DNA of 16,475 bases from Flavobacteriales bacterium. Its GTDB lineage: Bacteria > Bacteroidota > Bacteroidia > Flavobacteriales > UA16. Under the pieces are notes generated by a model. That model made no database searches and was not told the origin of the DNA. It saw only the letters and a list, made by a program, of their open reading frames with translations. The stretch covers positions 1-16,475 of the forward strand of contig JAURKF010000305.1 in NCBI GenBank assembly GCA_030831885.1. Reading direction: 5' to 3'. Of this stretch, positions 1 to 9,594 are shown piece by piece; positions within the stretch are counted from its first letter, which is position 1, and each line of letters begins with the position of its first letter. The translations under genes were made by a program, and so were the position numbers.

Positions 1-1011
1 TACGAAGTTCATGGAATTAAAAGAAGAACATCATTAATAAATACAGATCGTATAGATCATTTGTACGAAAATCCCCATCAGCAAAGTAGAAAATTTATTT
101 TACATTATGGTGATTTAACCGATAGCACTAACCTAATTCGACTTGTACAGGAAACGATGCCTGATGAAATCTATAATCTTGCGGCTCAAAGCCATGTGCA
201 GGTTTCATTTGAAACACCGGAGTATACAGCTAACGCGGATGCAACGGGAGCTCTGCGATTGTTAGAAGCAATTCGTATTTTGGGTCTGGAAAAGAAAACT
301 AAATTCTACCAGGCGTCCACTAGTGAGTTATATGGTAAGGTAATGGAAGTGCCGCAAACCGAAGAAACTCCTTTCTATCCGAGAAGTCCCTATGCTGTTG
401 CCAAGCTCTACGCCTATTGGATTGTGCGCAATTATCGTGAGGCATATGGCATGTTTGCCTGCAATGGCATTTTGTTCAACCATGAATCTCCATTGCGCGG
501 TGAAACATTTGTAACGCGAAAAATTACCCGAGCGGTTGCAAAAATTAGTCTCGGCCTGCAGGAAAAATTGTACCTAGGTAATGTTGATGCTCAGCGTGAT
601 TGGGGCCATGCACGCGATTATGTTGAAGGGATGTGGATGATGATGCAACAGGACGAAGCGGATGACTATGTGCTAGCGACTGGCGAAACTCACAGCGTTA
701 AGCATTTTTGCAATCTGGCTTTTGCACATGTAGGAATAACCTTGGAGTGGAAGGGAGTCGGAGTAGATGAAAAGGCACACGATACTAAAACAGGTAAAGT
801 GCTAATCGAAATCGATCCGAAATATTTCAGGCCAACGGAAGTGGATTTGCTGATTGGTAATCCCGCAAAGGCAAGAACCAAACTGGGGTGGAAGCATAAG
901 TATTCACTCGATCAACTGGTGACCGAAATGGTAAAGGCTGATGTTGAATTATTCAAGCGCGACCGATACCTGATGGAAGGTGGTCATAATGTGCTCAACT
1001 ATCATGAGTAA
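1..1011 (+). CDS. gmd: GDP-mannose 4,6-dehydratase, 5' truncated
   Basis: Converts GDP-mannose to GDP-4-keto-6-deoxymannose, the first step toward GDP-fucose and related deoxysugars for surface glycans; a cytosolic NADP-dependent extended SDR enzyme. The frame is open from base 1 and reads [11 protein letters not shown] at once, which matches Gmd starting about 25 residues into the family protein. The Rossmann GxxGxxG lies upstream of the window, and the TTG at 61 is an internal Leu, not a start. Visible landmarks, numbered from base 1: [24 protein letters not shown] (catalytic Thr/Glu, about 107-109), [10 protein letters not shown] (catalytic Tyr131 and Lys135), [16 protein letters not shown] and [14 protein letters not shown]. 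The C terminus ([18 protein letters not shown]) is complete, giving 336 codons here and about 360 in full. The next gene follows after 38 bp. A GDP-fucose synthase partner is not in the window. Confidence 0.96.
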   Translation, partial: YEVHGIKRRTSLINTDRIDHLYENPHQQSRKFILHYGDLTDSTNLIRLVQETMPDEIYNLAAQSHVQVSFETPEYTANADATGALRLLEAIRILGLEKKTKFYQASTSELYGKVMEVPQTEETPFYPRSPYAVAKLYAYWIVRNYREAYGMFACNGILFNHESPLRGETFVTRKITRAVAKISLGLQEKLYLGNVDAQRDWGHARDYVEGMWMMMQQDEADDYVLATGETHSVKHFCNLAFAHVGITLEWKGVGVDEKAHDTKTGKVLIEIDPKYFRPTEVDLLIGNPAKARTKLGWKHKYSLDQLVTEMVKADVELFKRDRYLMEGGHNVLNYHE

Positions 1012-1049
1012 TTCTAACAGCTGAATATCCTTAACCGGCCCTCCTCAAA

Positions 1050-2348
1050 TTGGCGCACACTAAATCCATTATCTACATTTTACTGAAGCCAATTGTATGG
1101 TCTGGTATTCGTTTGTTCTTTAAACGAGTGGTAGTGAAGAATGCTCATCTACTTCCCGGGAATAGGCCAATAGTAATAGTAGCCAATCATCAAAACGCTC
1201 TGCTTGATCCTGTAATTCTCTGCGCTGCAACTACACGCCAATTGCACTGGCTCACGCGTGCTGATGTCTTCAAAAACAAGCTTGTTGCAAGATTTCTGCG
1301 TCATGTTAATATGATGCCCGTTTATAGGGAGCGTGATCGTGTAACGGATATTCACGAGCGCAACAACGAGATCTTTAACGAATGCTATGCGCGGATGAAA
1401 AAAAATGCATGCATTGGAATTTTCCCGGAAGGAACGCATCGTGGTAAGAAACAACTAGTGCCACTGAAAAAGGGCCTGGCGCGCCTGGTTCTCGGCGCCC
1501 ATGAGGCGGGTGTCACGAATTTGTGCATCGTGCCTGCGGGTCTCGATTATGAAAGTTTTTATGAGCCGCAGAAAAATCTGATTGTTAAGTTCGGCCAACC
1601 AATTGAGGTGTCGTCTATTCTGGAGCAAAATGATTCGAGCCCACCGAAAGTGCACGCAGAAATTACAAGATTGGTTGCAATCGAGTTGAAGAAGTTGATG
1701 ATTCATATCGATAATGACGATGTGCATCATGAGATTTTAGCATTGAAACCGTTGTTGGACGCCCTTCATGCAACGGATTCACTCATGATGAAATATGAAC
1801 GGTTTCATCGATTGACGGTAGAGTTGGATACAGTTTCTGAGCATCATTCTTTTTTGAATCACGAAGTAAATCGCTATCGCACAGGTATGCATCAGCTGCG
1901 AGTAGAGGAAGAGTTGTATTCGATGCCAATATCCTTGTTGAATTGGATATTTCTGATAGTGGGCGCTCCATTTGCGTTATGTGCCGCTCTGGTTTTCGGC
2001 CCCCTGTATGCAGCTATTGAGCGCTTTGTTAAAATAGTAATTCAGGATACACTCTTTCGAAATTCCATTCGAATTTCATTTTGGACCTTCATCACTCCGA
2101 TTTATCTGTTGCTTATTTCAGGAATACTACTTTGGGCGGGCACTGAATCGCCTTTCGTTTATTTGCCATGGATAGCCCTGCCTGCAGGATTGATTTCTTT
2201 GCCTTGGTGGCGCAACGCGAAACACATTCGTCATTGGTTACACTGCTTTCGAATGCGCTCTAAGGATGAGTTTCAGGATTGGCTCAAGCAGCGTGAAGCG
2301 GTAATGAATTGGTTAAAAAAAATACCACACTTATCGAACAATGTATAA
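1050..2348 (+). CDS. PlsC-type glycerolipid acyltransferase with C-terminal membrane region
   Basis: Membrane-associated acyltransferase of the PlsC/LPLAT superfamily, probably acylating glycerol-3-phosphate or lysophosphatidate in phospholipid synthesis. The 432-residue protein has the acyltransferase core in its first ~210 residues: NHQNALLDP (46-54) as motif I and FPEGTHRGKKQL (125-136) as motif III, with VPAGLDYE (161-168) following. The His-to-Asp spacing in motif I is HX5D rather than HX4D, a variant I associate with GPAT-like members. Residues ~210-295 look helical and charged. Two or three hydrophobic segments follow (~295-325 and ~345-385), so the protein is longer than plain PlsC (~240 residues). 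TTG at 1050 is the only plausible start, because an in-frame TAA lies at 1032. The stop overlaps the next gene by 8 bp, implying translational coupling. Family is secure; the exact acyl acceptor is not. Confidence 0.85.
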   Translation: MAHTKSIIYILLKPIVWSGIRLFFKRVVVKNAHLLPGNRPIVIVANHQNALLDPVILCAATTRQLHWLTRADVFKNKLVARFLRHVNMMPVYRERDRVTDIHERNNEIFNECYARMKKNACIGIFPEGTHRGKKQLVPLKKGLARLVLGAHEAGVTNLCIVPAGLDYESFYEPQKNLIVKFGQPIEVSSILEQNDSSPPKVHAEITRLVAIELKKLMIHIDNDDVHHEILALKPLLDALHATDSLMMKYERFHRLTVELDTVSEHHSFLNHEVNRYRTGMHQLRVEEELYSMPISLLNWIFLIVGAPFALCAALVFGPLYAAIERFVKIVIQDTLFRNSIRISFWTFITPIYLLLISGILLWAGTESPFVYLPWIALPAGLISLPWWRNAKHIRHWLHCFRMRSKDEFQDWLKQREAVMNWLKKIPHLSNNV

Positions 2349-3399
2349 AAGAATAAATGGATTGCAGCATATCGGAGTTGCTGTTTCCGATATGGATGTT
2401 TCTCTGAAATTTTACCGAACCTTTTTTGGGCTCGACATTCCTTTTTTTGACAGTGTGCAGCCGGCTCCGCTTATGGATGTGTACACGCGCAACAGTACTA
2501 TTACCAAGCGCGCCAGCATGGTCATGAATCTACAAGGCGGTTGCGCAATTGAAGTGATTCGTCCCACCTCTTTTGAGCCCGTTAGGGCGAAGAACCCTGT
2601 TCAAATGGGAGACCTGGGCATTTTTATAACACAGGTGAAGTGCAAGGATATAGACGCCTCTTATCGATTCTGCAAGGATAAAGGTGCTTTGGGTGTTACT
2701 GCAATTGCAAAGGATCCTGCAGGTAGGGAAACATTCTACATACAAGATCCGGATGGAAACGTTTGGCAATTTCTCCAAGGTAGTAGTTGGTATTCCAACA
2801 GTGGCCATCATAGCGGAGGAGTTGTGGGATGCACTACAGGTGTTTCCGATATGGAAAAAGCAATGAAACTTTATGCCGGCATACTCGGATTTGATGAGGT
2901 GGTTTACGATAGGACCGCTGCATTCGTTGATTGGAGTGAGCTGCCTTCCGGCAATCAGAAATATCGTCGCGTGCTACTCACCCAAAGCAATCAACCCGGC
3001 GGTGGCTTCGCACGTGTAACAGGCAAAACGTATATCGAGTTGGTGCAATCAATTGACCGCAAGCCTAATTTTATTTTCGAGGATCGGATCTGGGGCGACA
3101 CTGGTTTTGCGCATATAGGGTTCGATGTAAAGGGAATGAAGGGACTTGGAGAAGATCTTGGCGCTGCCGGCTACGGATTTACATGTGATAGCAATAATGC
3201 GCTGAGTATGGGCAATACCAAGGTTCATTGCACCTACATACATGATGATGACCGCACACTTATTGAGATGATCGAAGTCTATAAGGTGCCAATCATAGAA
3301 AAATGGGGTTTTTATCTGAACGTGGAGAAACGCGACCCCTTAAAACCGTTGCCCGATTTTATTCTAAAGGCATTGCGATTTTCACGAATTAAGGACTAG
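2341..3399 (+). CDS. Tandem VOC (glyoxalase/dioxygenase superfamily) protein
   Basis: Protein of 352 residues made of two vicinal-oxygen-chelate domains. Domain 1 (~5-146) opens with LQHIGVAVSDMDVSLKFY (His10 as a typical first metal ligand), has CAIEVIRP (Glu71), and a second module ending QDPDGNVWQFL. Domain 2 (~158-315) starts VVGCTTGVSDMEKAMKLY, where the usual His is absent, but keeps TYIELV (Glu233), FAHIGFDV (His258) and TLIEMIEVY (Glu309), which look like a complete metal-binding set. The two-domain layout recalls extradiol dioxygenases and 4-hydroxyphenylpyruvate dioxygenase, but the sequence is not clearly either, and VOC proteins also include isomerases, lyases and resistance proteins. 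No signal peptide, so probably cytosolic. ATG overlaps the end of the acyltransferase gene, so they are likely co-expressed. Superfamily confident; reaction and substrate unknown. Confidence 0.85.
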   Translation: MYKRINGLQHIGVAVSDMDVSLKFYRTFFGLDIPFFDSVQPAPLMDVYTRNSTITKRASMVMNLQGGCAIEVIRPTSFEPVRAKNPVQMGDLGIFITQVKCKDIDASYRFCKDKGALGVTAIAKDPAGRETFYIQDPDGNVWQFLQGSSWYSNSGHHSGGVVGCTTGVSDMEKAMKLYAGILGFDEVVYDRTAAFVDWSELPSGNQKYRRVLLTQSNQPGGGFARVTGKTYIELVQSIDRKPNFIFEDRIWGDTGFAHIGFDVKGMKGLGEDLGAAGYGFTCDSNNALSMGNTKVHCTYIHDDDRTLIEMIEVYKVPIIEKWGFYLNVEKRDPLKPLPDFILKALRFSRIKD

Positions 3400-3472
3400 G
3401 CTACTCGAAAGGTTAGAGCGAACTATATGTTCAATCTGATGGGGTGGAAGAGCTGTAATTCCACAAAAAGAA

Positions 3473-3502
3473 AAATGGGCATGGATTATCTCATGCCCAT
3501 TT
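3473..3502 (-). terminator. Hairpin terminator between convergent units, mainly for atpDC
   Basis: Perfect 11-bp inverted repeat AAATGGGCATG (3473-3483) and CATGCCCATTT (3492-3502) with an 8-nt loop. On the minus strand the stem is followed by a T-rich run (complement of the A-rich bases at 3465-3475), as expected for intrinsic termination of atpD-atpC transcripts. On the plus strand the tail is TTTACTATTA, a weaker T tract, so it may also stop transcripts from the VOC gene. Confidence 0.85.
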
Positions 3503-3528
3503 ACTATTAATCGGATAATACTGAAATT

Positions 3529-3765
3529 CTACTCTGCGAGAATTGTCACCTTGTTGTTGAACACTTCCACTGTTCCGCCCTTAACTTCAAATCGATGCTC
3601 CTTACCAGAATTGTCCTTCACGCGAACGACTCCTTTCTTTAGTGAAGAAATGAGTGGTGCGTGGTTATTGAGGACACCGAGACTGCCGTCGCTTCCTGGC
3701 AGAAACACATAGGTTCCATCGCCTTCAAACAACGTCGATTCGGGAGTTATGATTTCAACTTTCAT
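3529..3765 (-). CDS. atpC: F1Fo ATP synthase epsilon subunit, short form
   Basis: Central-stalk subunit linking the gamma shaft and c-ring in the F1Fo ATP synthase. The 78 residues match the N-terminal beta-sandwich: MKVEIITPESTLFEGD, then FLPGSDGSLGVLNNHAPLIS (the G-x-GVLxxHAPL signature), and a terminal EVFNNKVTILAE strand. The protein stops there. The C-terminal two-helix domain of ~50 residues that inhibits ATP hydrolysis in E. coli-type epsilon is absent. Short epsilons occur in Bacteroidota, and the stop is followed cleanly by a terminator, so this looks native rather than a frameshift. It lies 17 bp downstream of atpD in the same operon. Confidence 0.95.
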   Translation of the reverse strand: MKVEIITPESTLFEGDGTYVFLPGSDGSLGVLNNHAPLISSLKKGVVRVKDNSGKEHRFEVKGGTVEVFNNKVTILAE

Positions 3766-3782
3766 GCGTGTCTCAATTCTAA

Positions 3783-5300
<1,518 letters not shown>

Positions 5301-5314
5301 TTAAAATTCGGGCG

Positions 5315-5322
5315 CGAAAGTA
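5315..5322 (-). promoter_or_regulatory. Candidate -7 box for atpD
   Basis: Minus-strand octamer TACTTTCG, one mismatch from the Bacteroidota -7 consensus TAnnTTTG, 23 nt before the atpD start codon. The identical octamer precedes the genes at 5525 and 9595. A run of T residues lies at about the -33 position, but I see no clean TTG there. A start site would fall roughly 4-6 nt downstream of the box. Confidence 0.55.
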
Positions 5323-5495
5323 ATGCGGGAAAGCCCAGAGAAAAAACTTTTTTGGGAAAAGGGATTACCATTTTCCTCATTCGGGGTCATTGGGTGATGT
5401 TTTCGGTAAACAACCCGATACTGACAACCGGACTGCCCAACAGCGCGAGCTCAACAAATACTCAAAAAGGTAAGTCTTTCAATCAAGCCTTTTTT

Positions 5496-5503
5496 TACTT
5501 TCG
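5496..5503 (+). promoter_or_regulatory. Candidate -7 box for the exported repeat protein
   Basis: TACTTTCG on the plus strand, 21 nt before the TTG start at 5525, in the 233-bp gap shared with divergent atpD. The -33 element is not convincing (only a TCTTTC stretch around 5475). Confidence 0.45.
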
Positions 5504-5524
5504 AATTTATAAAACCATAGAAAT

Positions 5525-7207
5525 TTGAAAAATTTAGTCGCGACATCAATTCTCACCTTCCTAGGTGTGCAGTTACTTGCCCAAACCTTACTTTGGCAGG
5601 GGATTTCTGTGGGAAGTGCTCACCACCAAGCGGTTCAAACACTTGAAGATGGCTCTGTTATCTATGCCGGTAATTTCCAAAATTCACTCGATGCAGCCCC
5701 TCTTTCTGAAACGTTAAGCCTCAATTCTGGCAGCAGCAACTATAAAGGATTTCTTCAACACCTCGACGCAAATGGCAATGCGCTCTTTGCCACCGGCTGG
5801 ACTGGCAGCGGAACAATGAATCTTCAGACTATGGATATGGACGATGAAGGGAATTTGTTCCTTGCCGGACACTTTTCGGGTAGTATCGATCTTGATCCCG
5901 GACCCGGAAACATCAATGTCAATTCCGTTGGGGGATTTGACATCTTCATTCTGAAGCTCAGCAGCAGTTATGAGGTTCTTTGGTCACTGACTATTGGCGG
6001 CGAACAAAATCAATATTGCCAGAACATAGTATGCGACCATCTTGGAAACATCAACTTAAGTGGAGAATATACGGCTGCAACCGACTTTGATCCGGGATCC
6101 GGAACGGCCATGCTGACCAGTACCGATTTTCATGAATCCATGTACTTGTTACAACTCGGCCCATCGGGTGAATTCCACTGGGTGCACAAACTCCACTCTG
6201 TTGAGTTGGAAACGGAGGTAAACACCGACGAGGAATTGCGGGTGAATAGTCAGAATCAAATTATTGTTTGCCATGATTTTATTCAATACCTGATTATGGA
6301 TGATGAGGTCGCTCCACTGCTGGAGGCCCCCGGATCTTATCAGAATTTCATCATGGCATTCAACTCTGACGGAACAAGGGTTTGGGATCATTGGCTGGGT
6401 GGTGGTACGAGCTCATCCATTACGGACAACCGATCCATTCAGCTCGATGGTGAAGACAACATTTTCATTTGTGGGCGCTTCGCCTCCTCCTCGGTTGAAT
6501 TCAACAACGATATTGCAGGACCTGAATTCTATAACGCTCCCTTTTCCGGTGGGCATTTAGTCAAAATGGATCCCCAGGGTAACTTCGTTTGGTGTGCGCC
6601 CTTCTATAGCACAACCATAGACTTACCGACAGTCAACAAATTGGCCATCGCACCTAATGGCGACCTTATTGTTTCGGGTAGTACCACCACATCAATTGAT
6701 ATTAACCCCGGAGTGAATCAGTTGATTTTTCCCTTTACAGCGGGTAACTTCGTTGTGCGACTTGACTCTTTACTGCACCCAATGTATTCCTTCAGCTTGC
6801 CGGGATATTTGGAAACATTTTTTCTCACGGGCGACGGGCAGGCCATACAAGCAAGTGCAACATCCTATCAATATTCATATACAATTGGCGGTGAGCAATA
6901 TTCTTTTGCGGATGTGCTGCCCACTGTTGATGGTACAGATCTGCTGTTCAGTCGAGTTGCATTTTGCGTTTCACCTGGTTGTATAGATCCCGCTGCATGT
7001 AATTACGATAGCGGCGCCACCTGTGATGACGGGAATTGCATCTATGTTGGAGAGGAAGATACCGACGACGATTGTGATGTGGACTTTGATGACCTCACCA
7101 ATATTCTCAACTTTTTTGGATGCATTCAGGATTGCAGTGGCAGCGACATCAACAACGACGGCATAGTATCAGTGGAGGACCTCATGCAATTCATCAGCTC
7201 TTGGTAG
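5525..7207 (+). CDS. Exported propeller-like repeat protein with C-terminal EF-hand module
   Basis: Exported protein of 560 residues, function unknown. A Sec signal peptide is visible (KN, then hydrophobic LVATSILTFLGVQLL, likely cleaved near LAQ at ~20). Residues ~30-480 form degenerate repeats of the type 'LDANGN..F', 'D.EGN.FLAGHFSGSIDLDPG', 'FILKLSSSYEVLW..TIGG'. The DxDPG element recurs at 122-126 (DLDPG), 187-191 (DFDPG) and 392-396 (DINPG); this is the SBBP/propeller-like repeat of many Bacteroidota surface proteins. Residues 485-507 form a Cys module, GCIDPAACNYD...DDGNCIY. The end (512-560) is a pair of EF-hand-like loops around GCIQDC, matching the end of the 957-residue protein. 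TTG at 5525 is chosen because an in-frame TAA lies at 5510 and the signal peptide begins immediately after. I do not see a classical type A T9SS tail. Likely cell-surface or secreted. Confidence 0.75.
   Translation: MKNLVATSILTFLGVQLLAQTLLWQGISVGSAHHQAVQTLEDGSVIYAGNFQNSLDAAPLSETLSLNSGSSNYKGFLQHLDANGNALFATGWTGSGTMNLQTMDMDDEGNLFLAGHFSGSIDLDPGPGNINVNSVGGFDIFILKLSSSYEVLWSLTIGGEQNQYCQNIVCDHLGNINLSGEYTAATDFDPGSGTAMLTSTDFHESMYLLQLGPSGEFHWVHKLHSVELETEVNTDEELRVNSQNQIIVCHDFIQYLIMDDEVAPLLEAPGSYQNFIMAFNSDGTRVWDHWLGGGTSSSITDNRSIQLDGEDNIFICGRFASSSVEFNNDIAGPEFYNAPFSGGHLVKMDPQGNFVWCAPFYSTTIDLPTVNKLAIAPNGDLIVSGSTTTSIDINPGVNQLIFPFTAGNFVVRLDSLLHPMYSFSLPGYLETFFLTGDGQAIQASATSYQYSYTIGGEQYSFADVLPTVDGTDLLFSRVAFCVSPGCIDPAACNYDSGATCDDGNCIYVGEEDTDDDCDVDFDDLTNILNFFGCIQDCSGSDINNDGIVSVEDLMQFISSW
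7058..7204 (+). repeat. C-terminal Cys-bracketed EF-hand module, copy 1
   Basis: Codes for residues 512-560 of the propeller-like protein: an acidic first loop DTDDDCDVDFDDL, a hinge FFGCIQDC, and a second loop DINNDGIVSVEDLMQFIS. It aligns without gaps to the end of the 957-residue protein. Dockerin-like in its calcium-loop spacing; function in these proteins unknown. Confidence 0.7.
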
Positions 7208-7254
7208 GAAAAGAAAGATGTTTTTTAGTCCAAACAAATAATAAATCGCCGCTG

Positions 7255-7947
7255 CTAAGGGGCCAACAGCTTAAATCCTTTTCCGTGTATGTTAATGATT
7301 TCTACTGCCGGGTCATTTTTGAGGTGCTTACGAAGTTTGGCGATATAAACGTCCGTTGAACGTCCATTGAAATAGTTGTCATCTCCCCAAATAGCCTTCA
7401 GCGCATAACCGCGCTCCATAATTCCATTCTTGTTTTTGCAGAGCAAATACATCAGCTCATTCTCTTTGGTTGTAAGTTTCACTTCGAACCCGGCCGATGA
7501 AAGTTTCTGCTTCTGATAGTCAAAGGAATAATTTCCAATCGAGAACTGTGCTATTTCATCTTCGTCCGGTAAAGCAGCACTTCTTCGCAGAATAGCCTGA
7601 ATGCGGGCTAGTAACTCTTCCATGCTGAAGGGCTTGGTCATATAATCATCGCCACCCGCCTTGAATCCCTCCAATGTGTCTTCCTTCATACTTTTCGCTG
7701 TAAGAAATAGAATGGGTGTGTGTTTATCGTCTTGACGAATCTCGGTGGCCAGGGTGAATCCGTCCTTGTGAGGCATCATCACGTCGAGGATGAGGAAATC
7801 AAACGAACTTCTTCGAAACATTTTCAGGCCTTCGTTGCCATCAACCGCCAATTCGGTTTCAAATCCTTTAGCTATCAAATAGTCTTTTAGTAGCATTCCC
7901 AAATTGGGATCGTCTTCACAGAGAAGAATTTTGGTTTTCTTTTTCAT
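7255..7947 (-). CDS. OmpR/PhoB-family response regulator, RprY-like
   Basis: DNA-binding regulator, output partner of the overlapping histidine kinase. The 230 residues contain a receiver domain (~5-118) with the acidic pocket CEDD, phospho-acceptor Asp55 (LILDVMMP), Thr83 (LFLTAK) and Lys105 (MTKPFS). A winged-helix effector (~135-228) follows, with LTTKENELMYLL, the recognition region FNGRSTDVYIAKLRKHL and the wing INIHGKGFKLL. I start it at ATG 7947 (MKKKTKILLCEDD) rather than the TTG six bases upstream. The start lies 32 bp inside the kinase gene, so the two should be translationally coupled. The pair resembles RprX/RprY of Bacteroides; targets cannot be read from here. Confidence 0.93.
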   Translation of the reverse strand: MKKKTKILLCEDDPNLGMLLKDYLIAKGFETELAVDGNEGLKMFRRSSFDFLILDVMMPHKDGFTLATEIRQDDKHTPILFLTAKSMKEDTLEGFKAGGDDYMTKPFSMEELLARIQAILRRSAALPDEDEIAQFSIGNYSFDYQKQKLSSAGFEVKLTTKENELMYLLCKNKNGIMERGYALKAIWGDDNYFNGRSTDVYIAKLRKHLKNDPAVEIINIHGKGFKLLAP

Positions 7948-9406
7948 GTTCAATAGGTATATGAATGATGAAGGTGCTTCCCTTCTTGATTTCGCTCATT
8001 ACATCAACCGTGCCGCCATGCATTTCCATTACGCCTTTTACATAGCTAAGGCCTAAACCAAAGCCCTTCACGTTATGAATATTACCGGTTGGCACACGAT
8101 AGAGTTTATCAAAAATTTTACGTTGATTTTCTTTACTGATTCCAATTCCGAAATCAACAAACGAGATGGCGATTCCTCTCGGTTCGTCTGATGTAAGAAT
8201 TTCTACGCGAGGACTACCCTCACTGTACTTAATGGCATTGTCGATTAGGTTATAGACCACATTGGTGATATGCAACAAATCCCCTTTTACCATTGAATTT
8301 TTGGCATCGAACCGAGTTACGATTTGTCCATTTCGTGTTTTAATCTGAATGTCGATATTGGTAATAACCTGACGAATCACCTCGTGTATATCAAATTGCT
8401 GAAGCTTGAGTTTTATTTGACCCTGCTCGAAAATCGATGTTCGTAAAACGTTTTCCACTAATATTCCCAACCTTTTGTTTTCATCCCGAATCATACCTAC
8501 ATAATTGGTTATTGCCTTCTCACCTGTTCTCATGTCCGGATCACTTAACGCCTCACACGCAAGCGAAATTGTAGCAATGGGAGTTTTCAATTCATGAGTC
8601 ATGTTATTTATGAAGTCATTCTTGATTTCGCTCAGTTTTTTCTGACGATAAATGGTATTGATGGAGAATGAAAAAAGCAACATGATTAATAGCATGAGTA
8701 TCGCCGAAGTAAGAAGCATTGTTCCCATCGTGCTTAAGACGTATTGTCGTTCTCGCGGAAACCAAATGCACAGGTAGTTAGGGTCTGCAATGGGGTCGTT
8801 TGGGAAAAGCTGTATTCGGTATCCTTCGCGTTGAATTTGATCCGCATTGAGCTTAGAATGGGCCGGGATTATTTCCGGCTGTTGTAGTTTATTGAAAATA
8901 CCATAATCGTATTCTGCCTTAACCCCCTGAGCGTTCAGCGATTGATTCAACAAACTGTCCAGCACGAGCGTATCAATACGATCGATTACACTCGCATAAA
9001 TGTCCAACTCCAGCAGTCCGCCCATGATATCATCCAAAATCCCCGATTGCGAAAGAATCTTTGCATCTTTTTCTCCCACAGCAGCAAGCGGGTCAACCGA
9101 GACGCTATCTTGACCAAATGTCGATTGCGGCAACACACTTACATCTCCGCCTCCGTAACTAATTACAAGATTTTCCTTATTGGGTGCGCTTAAACTGACG
9201 GAAGGAGAGCTTGCCATAGAATCCTTGGCAACATCGCGTTTTTCAAGTTCAGTCCCTGTATATTTAAGTGCTTGGTTTACATGCTCTGAAAATTCCTGCT
9301 CCCGTAAGGTGAAAACATTACTAATCCAATATACCTGAATGGCAATCAAACCCACCACTGCGAGAGCGCTGCCTACAACAAGTAAACGGATGTATTTGGT
9401 ATTCAT
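7916..9406 (-). CDS. Membrane sensor histidine kinase, RprX-like
   Basis: Inner-membrane kinase of 496 residues that autophosphorylates on His and passes phosphate to the overlapping response regulator. Transmembrane helix 1 is at ~7-29 and helix 2 at ~228-249 (TMLLTSAILMLLIMLLFSFS). They enclose a ~200-residue periplasmic sensor region without a domain I recognise. The cytoplasmic part has the H-box NNMTHELKTP (His271), N-box NVVYNLIDNAIKYSEG (382-397), G1 DFGIGI (419-423 region), F-box KIFDKLYR and G2 GFGLGLSYVK (448-457). All catalytic boxes are intact. There is no HAMP domain between TM2 and the dimerisation helix, in line with the RprX type. Gene order is kinase first, regulator second. 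The signal sensed is unknown. Confidence 0.93.
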   Translation of the reverse strand: MNTKYIRLLVVGSALAVVGLIAIQVYWISNVFTLREQEFSEHVNQALKYTGTELEKRDVAKDSMASSPSVSLSAPNKENLVISYGGGDVSVLPQSTFGQDSVSVDPLAAVGEKDAKILSQSGILDDIMGGLLELDIYASVIDRIDTLVLDSLLNQSLNAQGVKAEYDYGIFNKLQQPEIIPAHSKLNADQIQREGYRIQLFPNDPIADPNYLCIWFPRERQYVLSTMGTMLLTSAILMLLIMLLFSFSINTIYRQKKLSEIKNDFINNMTHELKTPIATISLACEALSDPDMRTGEKAITNYVGMIRDENKRLGILVENVLRTSIFEQGQIKLKLQQFDIHEVIRQVITNIDIQIKTRNGQIVTRFDAKNSMVKGDLLHITNVVYNLIDNAIKYSEGSPRVEILTSDEPRGIAISFVDFGIGISKENQRKIFDKLYRVPTGNIHNVKGFGLGLSYVKGVMEMHGGTVDVMSEIKKGSTFIIHIPIEHEKENQNSSL

Positions 9407-9433
9407 TGGTATTCTTCAAATTTCCATCAGCAT

Positions 9434-9441
9434 CGAAATTA
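9434..9441 (-). promoter_or_regulatory. Candidate -7 box for the kinase-regulator operon
   Basis: Minus-strand TAATTTCG (TAnnTTYG pattern), 27 nt before the kinase ATG at 9406, in the 188-bp gap it shares with the divergent gene at 9595. No convincing -33 TTG at the expected spacing. Confidence 0.35.
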
Positions 9442-9569
9442 CAAGCTGATAAAAATGAGCTGTAAAAAAAGCAAAGGTGCAGTTCATCCGACAGATGCGG
9501 TCGCCGGTTAACTTGATTTAACGGGCCTTACTTTCTGAATTTGGCTTAAGCAAATTGAACATAATCGCC

Positions 9570-9577
9570 TACTTTCG
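9570..9577 (+). promoter_or_regulatory. Candidate -7 box for the lysyl oxidase gene
   Basis: TACTTTCG, identical to the boxes at 5315-5322 (-) and 5496-5503 (+), 17 nt before the ATG at 9595. The nearest TTG upstream (9555-9557) is only 12 nt away, closer than the usual ~19 nt, so the upstream element is uncertain. Confidence 0.5.
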
Positions 9578-9594
9578 TTACACTCAACCAAGCC

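Noticed and set aside
61..63. TTG at 61 as start of gmd
   Set aside because: The frame is open from base 1 and the residues before it ([11 protein letters not shown]) match Gmd, so the true start is upstream of the window.
690..881. 63-codon minus-strand frame within gmd
   Set aside because: Shadow of the conserved gmd frame, without a recognisable product.
5334..5356. CCCA-gag-AAAAAA / TTTTTTGGG imperfect inverted repeat upstream of atpD
   Set aside because: The stem is mostly A:T with a bulge and lies in the promoter region; no reason to call it a terminator or riboswitch.
7058..7204. Type A T9SS sorting domain at the end of the propeller-like protein
   Set aside because: The end consists of calcium-loop and Cys motifs, not the ~80-residue beta-sandwich with conserved Gly and terminal Lys/Arg typical of that domain.
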